From positions 42,101,284 to 42,165,283 of the forward strand of contig OX457050.1 of the NCBI GenBank assembly GCA_949752735.1: a stretch of DNA of 64,000 nucleotides, in the 5' to 3' direction. Within the stretch, counting starts at the first letter, position 1. Each line of letters starts with the position of its first letter. This DNA comes from Lumbricus terrestris (lineage: Eukaryota; Annelida; Clitellata; Crassiclitellata; Lumbricidae). Both the position numbers and the translations under genes were made by a program. Shown piece by piece: positions 34,395 to 46,296 of this stretch. The notes under the pieces were generated by a model. It ran no database searches. It was not told where the DNA came from and saw nothing but the letters and a program-made list of their open reading frames with translations.

Positions 34395-34920
34395 TTCGCT
34401 TGACTGAATGACTGAATGACTGGAATGCTGGATGATTGAATAATTAAATAGCTGATTGACTTCCTGGTTGATTGACTGAATGAGTTGCTGACTTCTTGAA
34501 TCATTGTCTGGCTCCCTGAGTTAAATTACTGTTTGTATGATCCACCTATAATACCGTACTGATCGGGTCACATACTGAATGACTGACTGTCATTCAGTAA
34601 GTGGTTGTGGGAATGGATATTAATTTGGCTAACGAAATGAATGACCTATGACTCTGGTTCGTTTAGGGCTTTAGGCTGTTTGGCTTAATGAATAATTGAA
34701 TATCTTAATGAATGAATGTCTGAATCCCTGACAGCTTGGTTAGTCATCATTTCTGTTATTGAATGAATTTTGCGTTGTTTGTATGACTGCATGTCTGGCT
34801 CACTCACTCAATGGCTGATTAGTTGGAACATTCAGCGAATGACTCACTAACTTTATAGCTGTCTGACTGAATGATTGAATGACTGAATGACAAACTAGCT
34901 GACTGATTGTCTGGATGGCC
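34395..34920 (+). repeat. Degenerate TGACTGAATGA array, left part
   Basis: Loosely repeated 4- and 8-base words (GACTGAATGACT, TGATTGACT, GCTGACT). The same texture resumes at 37005-37400 after two inserted elements, so this was one array. Confidence 0.6.
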
Positions 34921-35022
34921 AGCTGATGAGATTTGCCAACGATAATGCTTGCTTCAGTGTTGAAAAATAAGAAGGCATTTTTAATTCTAGACGACGGTGA
35001 TCTGGTGAATTTCAGGGTTTAC

Positions 35023-35898
35023 TATCATTTGGTCGAAAGTCATTTCGTCGAAATCATTTCGTCGAAATCATTTCGTCGAAATCATTTCGTCGAAATCATT
35101 TCGTCGAAATCATTTCGTCGACGATCAAAAAATCGAATGATCATTTGGTCGAATGATCATTTCGTCGACAATCAATTGGTCGAAATCATTTGGTCGACGA
35201 TAAAAAAATCGAAAGATCAAGAGGTCGAAAATTAAAAGATCGAAATTGAAAATGAAGCATGTTTAATAGAATTCGGACGATTTTACTAGAAGTTTTCACA
35301 CTCAAACATACATACACACACTCCGACACACACTCACATACACACTTGAACCCCGATCAGTCTGTGAGAGAGGGAGGTTGTGATCTACAGTGATGATTAT
35401 GCCCACGATCATATAAATAATAACGACCATGACGACGACGATGATGATTATGACGACGATATAGTTTTAGAAATAGTAGCAGTAGCTTAAGTAGTAGTAA
35501 TAGTAGTTGTAGTAGTAGTTGTAGTAGTAGTAGTAGTAATACTAATAATAAAAATAGCAGCAGTAGTTGTTGTACTAGTAGCAGTAGTAGTAGTAGTAGT
35601 AGTAGTAGAGATGACGAAAATGATGATGGGAGAAATGACGAAAATGATGATGCTGCATCAAATCTTTCGATTTTTTTATCGTCGACCAAATGATTTCGAC
35701 CAATTGATTGTCGACGAAATGATCATTCGACCAAATGATCATTCGATTTTTTGATCGTCGACGAAATGATTTCGACGAAATGATTTCGACGAAATGATTT
35801 CGACGAAATGATTTCGACGAAATGATTTCGACGAAATGATTTCGACGAAATGATTTCGACGAAATGATTTCGACGAAATGACTTTCGACCAAATGATA
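35023..35898. mobile_element. Fold-back element with TTTCGTCGAAATCA arms
   Basis: The left arm (35023-35235) starts TATCATTTGGTCGAAAGTCA, continues as 14-bp TTTCGTCGAAATCA units and closes with GGTCGACGATAAAAAAATCG. The right arm (35655-35898) is the inverse with more units, about nine against five. The centre (35270-35650) has a CA-rich stretch and an AGT-rich microsatellite. No TSD could be matched. No coding region. Confidence 0.8.
35400..35640 (+). repeat. (AGT)n/(GATGA)n microsatellite in the fold-back centre
   Basis: GTAGTAGTAG-type repeat with GACGACGATGATGATTATG before it. Leucine- and tyrosine-run frames over it are artefacts. Confidence 0.8.
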
Positions 35899-36106
35899 GG
35901 ATACCGAATTTCAGAACCCCGACAAGACCTCGTAAGTGATGAGGCTGGACATGTAATAGCAAAAGATCGTAAAGAGCAGCTAATAAGTTTTCTGATGGCA
36001 CGCATGTTGAGGAATTGCCCATCAGCAATACCGCGATGGTGCTCGATAGAAGTGTATTACTAATTCACACGCTGCAGGGTCGGTGTCCGGATGACCGATT
36101 GATTGT

Positions 36107-37000
36107 GGGGTCATTGCATAATTACGTAACACTCGAGGGTGGGTGGGTGGGGTCATTGAAAACGTTACGAAACGTTACGTGGGTGGGTGGGGTAACTGAA
36201 CGTTACGTAACGCCTTGAAAAAATATTGATGAATATTAAACTTCCTTCGAATGACACTTCAGACATGATGTGACTGAAGTTTAAAACTTCTTGACATTGA
36301 TTTAAAACGTAACCGCAGTAGGTCTATTAATTTTATCTGAATAAGATCCGGCAGTATAGACAACAGTTACATGCCAGGTCTGTTATGTTCTCCCGTTTGT
36401 GCAGACCGGAAACCGCCTTTCGAATTGTTTTGATAGTTTTACCTACGGAACAACGTGGTAGGCCTAATGTTTTACTCAGTGGACACGATCTCAGACATTC
36501 AAAATTAATGCTCAAGAAAACTCGGCAATATTTCTGTTAATAATTATCGAAGTGCCCAGACTAAGGAAATAGATAGCTCATCTTAATTTTGACTAACTGT
36601 CAATGAGCCATTTAGTACATGAAACTTTTCAGTAGCCTAGTGTAAAATTTCATTCTTGCGTTAAACTTTAAGAAAATTGCAGTTCACGCATGATTGTCAT
36701 ACAGGCTATAAAACATTATGTATATTTTAAGACTAGTCTACTGTCAAATAATAGGCCTAAATCACATGTGCGTTAATATACTATATTAAATCCACTAAAT
36801 GAAAATATGAATTATTGGCCTAATTACGGGCTCACATAGGTCTAAGCCAATAATAGACCTAAATCTCAACTGATTTTTCGTGGCAATCGTTACGTAACGC
36901 TGGGGAGGGTGGGTGGGTCAATGGAAACGTTACGAAGCGTTACAGGGTGGGTGGATCAAAAACGGTCATTTTCGGCGTTATTTGATTATGCAATGACCCC
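36107..37000. mobile_element. TIR element rich in ACGTTACG, unassigned family
   Basis: The left end is GGGGTCATTGCATAAT and the right end is ATTATGCAATGACCCC, a 16-bp perfect inverted repeat. Next to each end are G-rich GGGTGGGTGGG tracts alternating with ACGTTACGTAACG/AAACGTTACGAA words. It is inserted in the degenerate TGACTGAATGA array. No clear TSD and no transposase. Confidence 0.8.
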
Positions 37001-37004
37001 TATG

Positions 37005-37400
37005 ACAATCAGTAAATGTCTGTCTGGTTGGCTGAATGTGTGCCTAGTTGTCAAACTGATTGACTGTCTTGTTTTGAACATTCACTGAATGTCCCTGACT
37101 TCTTCTGTGTTTGACATAATGATCTGATTTCTATATTACTGATTAACTGCCTCTCTGTCTGAATAACAGGCTTTCTATATGGCTGATATTTTGCCTGAAT
37201 AGCAGCTTGGATGACTTATGGACTAAAATGGCACACTTATTGAATGGCCATCTGGTAAACAAAATTGATGCCCGGTTGGCTCACTAACTGACTGACGGTA
37301 TACGACATTTTCTTAATGACTAACTGACGGAATAGCTTGATGCTTTGCTCGCTGGCTCAATGCTTTCCAGAATGAATAATTGACTCAATGAAGAAATGCC
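37005..37400 (+). repeat. Degenerate TGACTGAATGA array, right part
   Basis: Continuation of the 34395-34920 array: AACTGATTGACTGTC, TGGCTGAATGTG and CTAACTGACTGACGG words. Confidence 0.55.
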
Positions 37401-37439
37401 TGTAAGATTGCCTATATATGTATTGTACCGTTTTGTAGT

Positions 37440-37960
37440 GCATGTGATCTTTTACAAGCGTTTCTCACGGCAAGAGCTCTTTAAAAGCGATCCCTGTGCG
37501 TGCAACCTCGAGAGAAAAGGCAGGTTTTGGTGCGAGAGAAAGATGAGAAAAAATTGCCAGAAACATAATTATAGCGGAAATCCTTTTCATAGGGAGGGAC
37601 CTATGCAGGCAAATGATTTGGATTGAGACTGAGCGGTGAACAAAGAGGTCCAGCTGATCAGAGGGCATGAGATGACGTAGCGAAGCGGCTGAAACGGGGC
37701 GAAGTATAAGATCTCAAAAACAGTTCAGAGCAAGACCGAATTGCGACTTGATCAAACTAAAAGCTTTGAATTATACTCGGGCAGAGAGAGGAAGCCAGTG
37801 AAGTTGGTCAGCCTTGAATAAATAACTGTGGAAGAATCGACGAAGACGGGCATTTACCCTAACCACAGCATTGAGTGCAGACTTTAGGGAAAATAGCTGA
37901 ACACTATAGGGAGGCCAGCAAGGGAAAAATACCGAAGCAGGACGTTTTTGCGCCGGACAT
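37440..37960 (-). mobile_element. LINE ORF2 C-terminal fragment, decayed
   Basis: On the minus strand, pieces in different frames read VNARLRRFFHSYL-like, ADQLHWLPLSARI-like and LRHLMPSDQLDLFVHRSVSI, in the order expected for the tail of a Jockey/CR1-like reverse transcriptase (LHWLPV…SSDQLDLFVPR). Frameshifts and stops make it a relic. Confidence 0.6.
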
Positions 37961-38034
37961 TAATTGGCGTCACAGATGTTGATCTTTCTCCAGCGATTAA
38001 CCTCTGGTTTTTCATATTTTTCCTGCCATTATGC

Positions 38035-38500
38035 ATATCTTTCCATGCTTGATTATACTAACGTCACTAAACATTGTCGTCAATACTTTTTATGCAGGTC
38101 TATAATGTTTATCGGCGTCCAGGAACATCCTACACACACACGCACACACACACACACACACACATGCACACATACACACACATGCACACATACATGCGTC
38201 TTGGAACAAGGCATTCGTTGTATTGGCGTTTATGACTCTTCGAATGTCTAAGGTCGTAAATCTCAGCAAACTTGGGAATAATCGCACCTCCCCCTCGCAT
38301 TTTTAGGTGTAGGCTACAGACATCACGTGAAAGACCTCTTTGTGTCGGCTCTGTGCGAGTTAATTAGCGTCACGTCAGAGTGGCGACTTCTCATCCACTC
38401 CGCCTCTTCCAATTTCTGTCAGCCGCAATGGTCCACTCTTTGCCTCACCTTGGGTGGAAAAGCGCGTGCAGGGGAATATGGATGGGCTATATAAATTGCG
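38035..38500 (+). repeat. Dispersed repeat, copy 1
   Basis: Shares TAACGTCACTAAACATT, TATTGGCGTTTATGAC, GAAAGACCTCTTTGT and a CTATATAAATTGC end with 47825-48260. Both copies end in the LINE-like CGCTATATAAATTG, so they may be LINE 3' untranslated regions or a SINE that borrows that tail. A (CA)n tract interrupts this copy at 38136-38190. Confidence 0.55.
38136..38190 (+). repeat. (CA)n microsatellite
   Basis: About 55 bp of CA-rich repeat. Confidence 0.85.
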
Positions 38501-39062
38501 ATTGATATTTTAACTCCGAAAGTGCCAGTCCCTAGCCTAGATAAATGAGGAGGACGACACTGATCATCTTTGAAATAGAAGTGTCGTTAAACAGCCCCAG
38601 CTATTGATTGGCTTGACTTCAGCGTTTTGTATACACACAAGAAAGGGCATCTGAATTGAGGGTGGGGTCCTGGCCACATTTGCAGAACTGGCCAGAGGTT
38701 CATTTACGTAAGCGGTTCTCAACCTTTTTAGTCCGGCGACCCCTTGATAAGACTTTAAAGTCCTGGTGACCCTTAAAAACAAAATTGATCGAGTTACCCC
38801 CCTCACTGCAATTTTACCATTGTCCATTGTTATGCATTTTAAATTTCATAATTTGAACATGTTTTTGGTAATTGTTAGTGGCGATTCTTCTGAGTATTAC
38901 CTATTCGGCAGTTTGAAGTTAGAGTTTCACTTAGACGAATAGACACCTTGTGACACTTCACCTACTGCTACGTCTTGCTGCAGGAACTCTCCATCTCAAG
39001 TGTGCCTTCTTGGTGTCATCAACTTTCTTATTATAAATTGAATGAAGGACATTTTCTCCCTA

Positions 39063-39122
39063 GACATATACCCCCGGACATATTCCCCCGAACAGTTAGC
39101 ACCCGGACGTTTACCCCCGAAG
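39063..39122 (+). repeat. Short CCCCCGGACATAT tandem repeat
   Basis: Four degenerate 15-bp units (ACATATACCCCCGG, ACATATTCCCCCGA, ACGTTTACCCCCGA). This could be a compound terminal repeat like those of the fold-back elements. Confidence 0.5.
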
Positions 39123-39569
39123 TAGGACAAATACTCGCCCCCCTTTACAGACCAAGTCCATAAGACAGCGGTTCTCGACCTGTGGGTCGCGACCCTCATG
39201 GGGGTCGCCTGACGATTTTCTAGGGGTCGCCTAAGGCCTTCAGAAATTTTCAAAAGATGCACAAATGTTCATGCACTGGCAATTTCAACGCTACACTATA
39301 TCGACTTATAGGCGAATACAGAATAAATTTGTACTTAGGGCTATTCCTGTGTTATGAGTTATTCGTTGGAACACGGCAGCTAATTTAATTTTGGGGGGTT
39401 ATAAAATGTAAATTCCACTTTTACTATTCTCCCAAAAATGTAGTAATATCCGGTATGCTCAGAGAATCTATGCTCTCTGCTAGTGAACCCTATACACGGG
39501 TGGATACTTTGAGGGACAATGGATGTTCCCTAAAATTTGTGGTGTGACCGAGCTGCATGTGTACCCATT

Positions 39570-40085
39570 GTTTCAGAAATATTTAATAAAAATGAAGAAA
39601 TTTAAAATGAGCAATTTTGTTAAAATGTCAGTTGAAGATAATGCTATTACCGTGTGTAAGGTACAAAAATTGAACAATGGGGAGGGAATATTGTGTTGAA
39701 GTCTTAAACCACGTCCATAAGAGCACTAAAATCATGAGTAATTTCGCTAAGATGACAGCTTAAAGTGCTACCACTAGTGTGCAAATAAAACAAAAGCAAT
39801 GGGGGAGGTGACTTATTGAAGTCTTACGCCATGTCTTTCTGCATTGAAATTGTGGGAAATGTTTGCTGAGATGACGAACACTGCAGTGTAGGAATTTAAA
39901 AACTTAAATGATGGAAGGCGATACTCTTGAAGTCTTAGACCACGACTTTCAGAGCCGAAATAATGGGCAATTTCGTTAAAATGACAGTCTGAAATGCTAG
40001 CATTGCAGCGTGGAAATGTAAGGAACAAATCGATGATGGGAGGGACACACATTCCTCTCCAAGTTCCTCCCCATGCTACGTGCAT
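39570..40085 (+). repeat. About 125-bp minisatellite, four units
   Basis: Units share GTTAAAATG…CAG, GCTACCA-x-TGTAGTG-like, CAATGGGGGAGG and TGAAGTCTTA…CCACG. Single related units occur at 43560-43690 and 50580-50720 next to hAT-type right ends, so this minisatellite belongs to that element family. Confidence 0.65.
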
Positions 40086-40707
40086 TCATTAAGAACACAA
40101 TTAAAGTTTATGAAATTGATAGCCTCCCAAAACAAATCAGCTGGGTGAAATAAGTGTAAAGAACATGACTATTTATTGACCAATTTTTAGAGTAGCCTAG
40201 CCTATTATAATTGCTTTAATAGTTACAGCTAGATAGAGAAGCTACAAGCTTTGTGTCGACATTTTGACGGTCGTTCCGATAAAACCCAATAAATAGACAG
40301 AGGCGCCATTCAGATGCTAATCAACGTAACTATGCAGAAAAGCATGACCTGTATTTTTAAAAGTAAAGCTGATGATGCCAAGAAGGCACACCTGGGGAGT
40401 TCCAGCAGCAACAGCTGTTGAAATTTTACAAAACGAATAGACCTAGTCTACGAAATTCAACTGCCGAATAGGTAGGCTTAGCTCTCGGAAGTGCAAGAAC
40501 CAGGAACCTCAAGCAATGATTGCCAAAAGCAGTTTTCGTATTATGAAGTGAAAATTCATGACAATGGGCAATGGTAAAAAAAATGCAGTGACCATGAGGG
40601 GTTAACTCAATCAATCTTGTCGTTGGGTGTCGCTACAACATTCAAAATGTTACCAAGTGGTCGCCGCACTAAAAAGGTTGAGAACCGCTGCCACAAAGAC
40701 ATAAAGA

Positions 40708-40915
40708 ATGCATACATACATACATACATACATACATGCATACATACATACATACATACATACATGCATGCATGCATGCATGCATACATACATACATACA
40801 TACATACATACATACATACATACATACATACATACATACATACATACATACATACATACATACATACATACATACATACACACATACATACACACACACA
40901 TACATACATACATGC
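40708..40915 (+). repeat. (ACAT)n array
   Basis: About 208 bp of nearly pure ACAT repeat, starting 18 bp after the hAT-like right end. Confidence 0.9.
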
Positions 40916-41024
40916 AAACATGCGTTCTCAAAGACTCAATTTATCTGGTTAGGTACTCCTCAGCAGCTCCATATATAAGCTTGATATTATTCTCTCTGAA
41001 AACTTCTCATTGTTTTCCTTCTTT

Positions 41025-41103
41025 TCAAGTGTGCGAGCTCTTGGTGTTGTACTTGATAGCTCACTTACCTTTACAGAGCATATTTCCAATCTGGAACATT
41101 AGC
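41025..41103 (+). mobile_element. LINE reverse transcriptase fragment
   Basis: In one frame: SSVRALGVVLDSSLTFTEHI then SNLEH and a stop. This matches the VR-x-LGV-x-LDS-x-L-x-F-x-x-HI motif near the end of Jockey/CR1-type reverse transcriptases. Confidence 0.75.
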
Positions 41104-41114
41104 TGCATATTCAC

Positions 41115-41341
41115 GGATTATTTCGTTCCTTCAAAGAAAGACTGGATGTTTGAATGACTATAAATTTGAAGGCCAAAAAACTGGTTGAAAGCCAAGTTGG
41201 GTCACTGACGGAAAGGAGCCACTGAAGCTGTTCAGTCATGAATGCAGCGATGCTGGAGAATCGATGACAACGGGCTATTAGTCTAGCAGCAGCATTGAAC
41301 ACAGTCTCTAGAGGAGAATAGTCGAACCTTACTATGGTCAA
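41115..41341 (-). mobile_element. LINE reverse transcriptase fragment, opposite strand
   Basis: On the minus strand FDYSPLETVFNAAARLIARC with HRFSSIAAFMTEQLQWL matches the next conserved block of the same LINE type (VQNAAARL…LHWLPV). It lies head to head with the fragment at 41025, so a LINE copy was inverted or two copies met, as happens with twin priming. Confidence 0.7.
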
Positions 41342-41533
41342 TGAGAAGGGACCACTAGTTTGTACGTGAACAGTGTTCTATCTAAGGTGAACACCTCCCC
41401 CCCAAAGATGGCACCCCAGAAAGAGTTAACAAACTGATGAATGTTTATAGTTGTCAATCAGCCAGTCATTCACTGATATTATTTAATATTATGTTTATAT
41501 TTGCTATTATAAATATGATACTATCTTATTGTA

Positions 41534-41712
41534 GGGCAGCCGGAAGTTACCAGGTTCGAATCCACCTCAAGTCGCCGCGTAGGGACCTTGGGAAGACCTT
41601 CACTCGCAATTGCTCAGCGCTTCCGCGTGAAGCTCCAATTTTAGAGTTCGCGCTGCAGTCGGGAGCGCCTCTGAGTAGTGAGCTTGAAGTGGCACTCTAA
41701 CAAGTGCTAAAC
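41534..41712 (+). mobile_element. tRNA-derived SINE, copy 2, 5'-truncated
   Basis: Starts within the tRNA head (GCAGCCGGAAG), keeps the B box (GGTTCGAATCC), AGGGACCTTGG, GGGAGCGCCTCTGAGTAGTG and the TCTAACAAGTGC end. It is more diverged than the copies at 3238 and 60293. Confidence 0.75.
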
Positions 41713-41954
41713 AAACAAACATATTATAAGGGGGTGATTTTCTGTAAACATTTGAACAAATATCATTTTTGGACGACTAAAATGACAGAAACGACCTTTT
41801 CCCCAAAAGCAAAATTTGACAAAATTACGATAGTTTTGTTGCTGTCCACAATAATTATTATTGTATACACAGACTCTTACAATATAAACACGACATAATC
41901 TACTATGCTCAATTTCACAAACTGTTGCAGACTGGTTTTCCCCCACTTCTTCTC

Positions 41955-42028
41955 GGCCTGGAGCGCCTCTGATTAGGTATCTTGAAGGGGCGCTATATAA
42001 GTTATGATTGATTGATTGATTGATTATA
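41955..42028 (+). mobile_element. LINE/SINE 3' tail
   Basis: CCTGGAGCGCCTCTGATTAG, CTTGAAGGGGCGCTATATAA and a (GATT)n end: the shared 3' tail of the LINE at 17455 and the SINE family. Only the tail is recognisable. Confidence 0.7.
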
Positions 42029-42099
42029 TAGATAGAGTGACGTTATTTACCCTACCAATATGTGATGCTGATGTTATCATATTATATTACTAGCTGGGG

Positions 42100-43012
42100 T
42101 ACCTGGCGTTGCCCGGGAAATTTAGGATTCGATCCGCTACGGCCACAACCCCCCACCCCCCACTACCACACTCCGACCTCTACCGGTACGCGACCCGAGA
42201 AATGTGGGTTTCACGAATATTTCCACCCCTATCCGACCCCCACCCCAACCCATCCACCCCACCCTTCAACCCCCAACCCTCCCACCCCAACCCACCCCAC
42301 CCCCACCCCAACCCCCCATCCACTCTTCCACCACCCCACCCCCACTTCATCCCCCTCCATCCCAACCCCTCCAACCCCCCACCTCCACACTCACCCACCC
42401 CAAACCCCACCCCTCGACCCCCCACGCCATCCCACCTCACCCCTCATCCCCATCCCACCCCTCCACCTCCACCACACTCCTCCCCGACCCCTCCACCCCC
42501 ACCCTTCGACACCACATCTCGCCAACCCCAACTCCACCCCTCCACCTCCTACCATCCCACCCCTCCCTCACCCCGCCTCTCCCGGTAAGCGACCCGTGAA
42601 ATCCGTAATGGCAACAGAGCTGATTTTAAACACCTTTAAAACGGTGAAAATCACTGCTTTTATACGTGGCAAGCGAATGAAAATTTAAAGCGAAAATTAG
42701 TGTTCTTGACCCCCCGCACCCTGGCCCCCATGGTGGTAGAGATTTGCCAACCACTGATCCGGGTGGTTCTGATGGACCTCTATATAGGGGGAAAAAATCA
42801 AATCAATAGCTGCGGTTTTTTGGGAAAAAATTGGGGGGTTTCGCCCCCACCCTGGCCCCCATGGTGGTAGACAATCGCCAACCCCTCGACTTTGCGTCTC
42901 GTGCCGACACCTACACATTATTGAAGGTTTGGAGTGAAAAGCTCAAAAACTGTGAGCGTGCATTCTGGACAAAGTGACGCACATACATAGCCAAGTCCTT
43001 TTTTATTATAGA
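42100..43012 (-). mobile_element. Non-autonomous Helitron, copy 2
   Basis: Read on the minus strand it starts TCTATAATAAAAAAGGACTT (43012) and ends with the hairpin CCCGGGCAACGCC…ACCCCAG plus CTAG (42100). The minus-strand flank is A before and T after. GGCCCCCATGGTGGTAGAGA (42723, again at 42853) matches the inverse of Helitron copy 1 near 818-835. The C-rich tract 42145-42590 (plus strand) is the expanded minisatellite of the family. Long proline- and threonine-rich frames over it are artefacts. Confidence 0.8.
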
Positions 43013-43555
43013 TAATGACCATAATTTACTGTGAGTATTTGTACAAATAATTGTAGCAACTATTGGCTTCTCTACGGCTATATCTTACAAATTGTGAACG
43101 GCCAAATGGAAAGCTGTTTTGTTCCCTGAACGCCCATTGAAACAACAACACTACTATAATTGTCTTCCCAATTTTGCCACTATTTTTGCCACTCTCTACT
43201 TTACTCTCTCTACTCTACTCTCTCTACTCTACTCTAACAATTTGTATCTTGGTAAGAAATTGAGTAACATCTTAATCCACAGGGATAAGCTTATTCATGT
43301 GAAACAAAGTAAGCTTACACAATAACACTCACTTCTGGGGTTATTTATTATAATGGTCAAGTAACAACCAACTTGATACATAAGCTTACATAAATTTATT
43401 ATTGTAATTATAACTATATTTATTGAAATCTTAAACCATTATGTTTCACAGTACTGATATAATCGAGCAATTCTGCTTAAATACAATATTATTTTAAAAT
43501 GCTACCAATACAATGTGAAAACCGGGCAAGCAATTGCTTTTATTGTAAGTAAGCC
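43013..43555. other. No recognisable gene
   Basis: AT-rich sequence with a short CTCTCTACT repeat (43190-43235). Confidence 0.45.
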
Positions 43556-43559
43556 TATT

Positions 43560-43760
43560 TTTTTTGGAAGTCTTAGACCACCCGTATCAGCAATGAAACA
43601 GTAGAGCAAGATGTCAGCTCAAAATTGTGTTAGCAATGTGGAAAAAATAAAATAAACATTATGGGGAGGGGCACATCCCCTCTCTAGACCCTCTCCCATC
43701 CTCGGTGCTACGCGCCTCGATGAGCGTCCGCCGAAACCCCATAAACTTTTATTGCCTCCA
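43560..43760 (+). mobile_element. hAT-like right-end fragment with minisatellite unit
   Basis: GGAAGTCTTAGACCACC, GGGAGGGGCACATCCCCTCT, CCTCGGTGCTACGCGCCTCG and TGAGCGTCCGCCG correspond in order to 50590-50800 of the hAT element at 48856. It is truncated before the terminal CTCCGCCTATG. Confidence 0.6.
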
Positions 43761-43865
43761 AGGGAGGGGGCTAGATTAACCACGCTCCGTGAAACAGACA
43801 AATGCAGGCACAATGATAAATGTCGATGATAAACAGTTCAGATGTATTCATGCATATATGTAAGT

Positions 43866-44246
43866 TAGTATATATGAATGCATGTATGTATGTATGTATG
43901 TATGTATGTATGTATGTATGTATGTATGTATGTATGTATGTATGTATGTATGTATGTATGTATGTATGTATGTATGTATGTATGTATGTATGTATGTATG
44001 CATGCATGTATGTATGTATGCATGCATGTATGTATGTATTGCGTGTATGTATGTATGTATGTATGTATGTATGTATGTATGTATGTATGTATGTATGTAT
44101 GTATGTATGTATGTATGTATGTATGTATGTATGTATGTATGTATGTATGTATGTATGTATGTATGCATGTATGCATGTATGTATGTATGTATGTATGTAT
44201 GTACGTATGTATGTATGTATGTATGTATGTATGTATGTATGTATTA
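43866..44246 (+). repeat. (ATGT)n array, left half
   Basis: About 380 bp of nearly pure ATGT. It abuts the TA-flanked element at 44247, and the same repeat resumes at 46550 on the other side. Confidence 0.95.
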
Positions 44247-44926
44247 GGGTGGTCGCATCTGCAATGGCAAATTTTCAACTTCAGTTTCATTCTTTCTCCA
44301 ACCCACCATTTGGTGTCACTTGGTAAAAGACTGTTGTAGCCCAAAAATTGTGCCGATTGAAAATTATTTAGGACTAGCACAACGTGTTTGAAGTTTTGGA
44401 TTTTACGAAATATCATTGTCTTTTTGAGTATAAGGATAATTTAGTCACATTTTTTTACCTGTGACTAGTTTTAGCAAAAAGACTACATTATTTTACTCAA
44501 GCACAACTGGCAAGTATGCCTAACTTCTGTAATGATGATAATGGTTTCTTATATATTTTTATGAACAATTGACCATCGCAATAGTATTTGACTCGTGAGT
44601 CTCTGAGATCGATGACCATAAACCTATACTAGTAAGCCAACACATTGCTATGTTCTTTTCGTAGGTCTGATTTCTATTTACAGGAATCCTTTGTTACACT
44701 AAAGGCTCTTTATTACATGCTTAACTTTTACACAAATTCTGATATAACACAGACCGTCGGACAAGGACCTCAATAATAGTTGAAATAGGAAAAAAATACT
44801 GAGGATATTTTCGTTTATTGTGGCAATCAGAGCAGAATGACAAAGCGCATAACAGATAAAATTTATCAAGAGCTGCTGTAAAGAAATGCATTAAAATAGA
44901 TGTTGAAATTATTGAGATCATAATTT

Positions 44927-45113
44927 TTATAGATCTATGAAGTTACTTATTACCACACAGGAGTCAAAGAGCAGCTTTTAAACAACTTCTAAAGAGAGCA
45001 TCATAATTGATTGCCTGGGTTTTTATAGATCTATGAAATTACTTATTACCACACACGTGTCAAGGAGCAGCTTTTAAACAACTTCTAAAAAGAGCATCAT
45101 AATTGAGTGCCTA
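44927..45113 (+). repeat. 93-bp tandem duplication
   Basis: Two near-identical units: TTTTTATAGATCTATGAAGT … CAGCTTTTAAACAACTTCTA … AGCATCATAATTGA. The units differ at a handful of positions. Confidence 0.85.
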
Positions 45114-46074
45114 GTGAAGATTACTCACATTGTCACATTTCATAATATAGAATTGATCCCATTAAAAGTATACTTTTAGTGTTGAAAGAATGAACACAGA
45201 GTCAAACAACTGACACAGAAAGTGCTGTCAAGAGTGGACACAAATTACACTCCCTTTATTAGCTATTATAAATTAACTACCTATTATAAATTGCATGAAA
45301 GGCGATGGTGTCAAGCTCATAAGCTATGGGCTACTCGAAATCTCTACATCATCCTCAGCAATGGATCTAGCAGAAATTACAGTGGCCACCAACCAGGACA
45401 TCTGAGACGACCAACCAATCCAATGGAATAAGTATAGTACCTTCAAAACAACACCCATTGCTACACTATTGGTGGCAGATGAACACCTTCTTTGGGCAAC
45501 ATGCCAGAGATTTCACTTTGAGGGAAGTGTATCGTGGAAACTACACCATAGCTCAAACCCATTCAAACACTAAATGCAATTTGAATTGTGAGACAGGGTA
45601 ATAACGCCTCGGGTTGAAAACATATTGGCCTAAATCTGAGATAAAAATTCTCATCTAAAATGGGTTCTACTTTCAATATTACATCAGTTCCTTGTACCAA
45701 GTAACCCCATGAACAATGACGGTAGAAAAACAAAGATTTATGAGAAATCAGACCTCATTAAGATTGTTGGCGATTTTGCAGAATAGATTAATTACGTAGG
45801 AAACAGATGAAACCACAAAAATATTATATTTATCCCTATAATTGTATGCTATTACTGTTCCATTGCTGTAACAGACTAAGAGCAATAAGCTACTATTATC
45901 AATCATGACAACAAGGCAAAAAAGATAGTATTTGTAAAGACTTAAGATATGACAGATGTTATTTGTGATGCAGTGTGTTGTACAGGTTTTCCTGACATTG
46001 ATGAATTTCTCTTGAAGTGGCGCTATATAAATTGATGATTATGATTACGATAACAGTAGCATCGTTATGTTTAA

Positions 46075-46296
46075 CCCTATATTGCACAGCGAAAACCATG
46101 GGTGATATAATTTAACATTTTATTAAAGTAACTTCCGCGTATGCGAAAAATATGCGGTTTGCGGCGTTATTCTGTCAATTGATTTGCATTCGCGAGATGG
46201 CGATAGCAGAAAATCAGTTTGTTGCCCCAGGTTAACACTGTCCCACACCCCGTGAAAGTGTTATGTTGCCTGGGGTTAACAGTGTGCAATATAGGG
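46075..46296. mobile_element. piggyBac-like MITE (222 bp)
   Basis: TTAA on both sides (46071-46074, 46297-46300); terminal repeats CCCTATATTGCACA and TGTGCAATATAGGG. Internal GTTGCCCCAGGTTAACACTG and GTTGCCTGGGGTTAACAGTG are a second repeated word. No coding capacity. Confidence 0.9.

Larger units (their letters stand above)
38710..40690. mobile_element. hAT-like non-autonomous element
   Basis: The left end is AGCGGTTCTCAACCTTTTTA (38711) and the right end is its inverse, CTAAAAAGGTTGAGAACCGC (to 40690), with CGGCGACC-type continuation. CAGCGGTTCTCAACC is a familiar hAT terminus. No 8-bp TSD matches, and the first base of the left end is changed. Inside, GGAACTCTCC…GTGTGCCTTCTTGG (38990) and its inverse (40378) form a second inverted pair, and another hAT-type end (CAGCGGTTCTCGACCTGTGG) begins at 39166, so at least one element is nested. 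Confidence 0.65.

Noticed and set aside
35040..35890. Regular short repeats with CRISPR-like look
   Set aside because: Units are contiguous 14-mers without unique spacers, form inverted arms, and the genome is eukaryotic.
42062..42688. Proline/threonine/histidine-rich frames up to 208 residues
   Set aside because: They cover the C-rich minisatellite of Helitron copy 2 in all frames; composition only.
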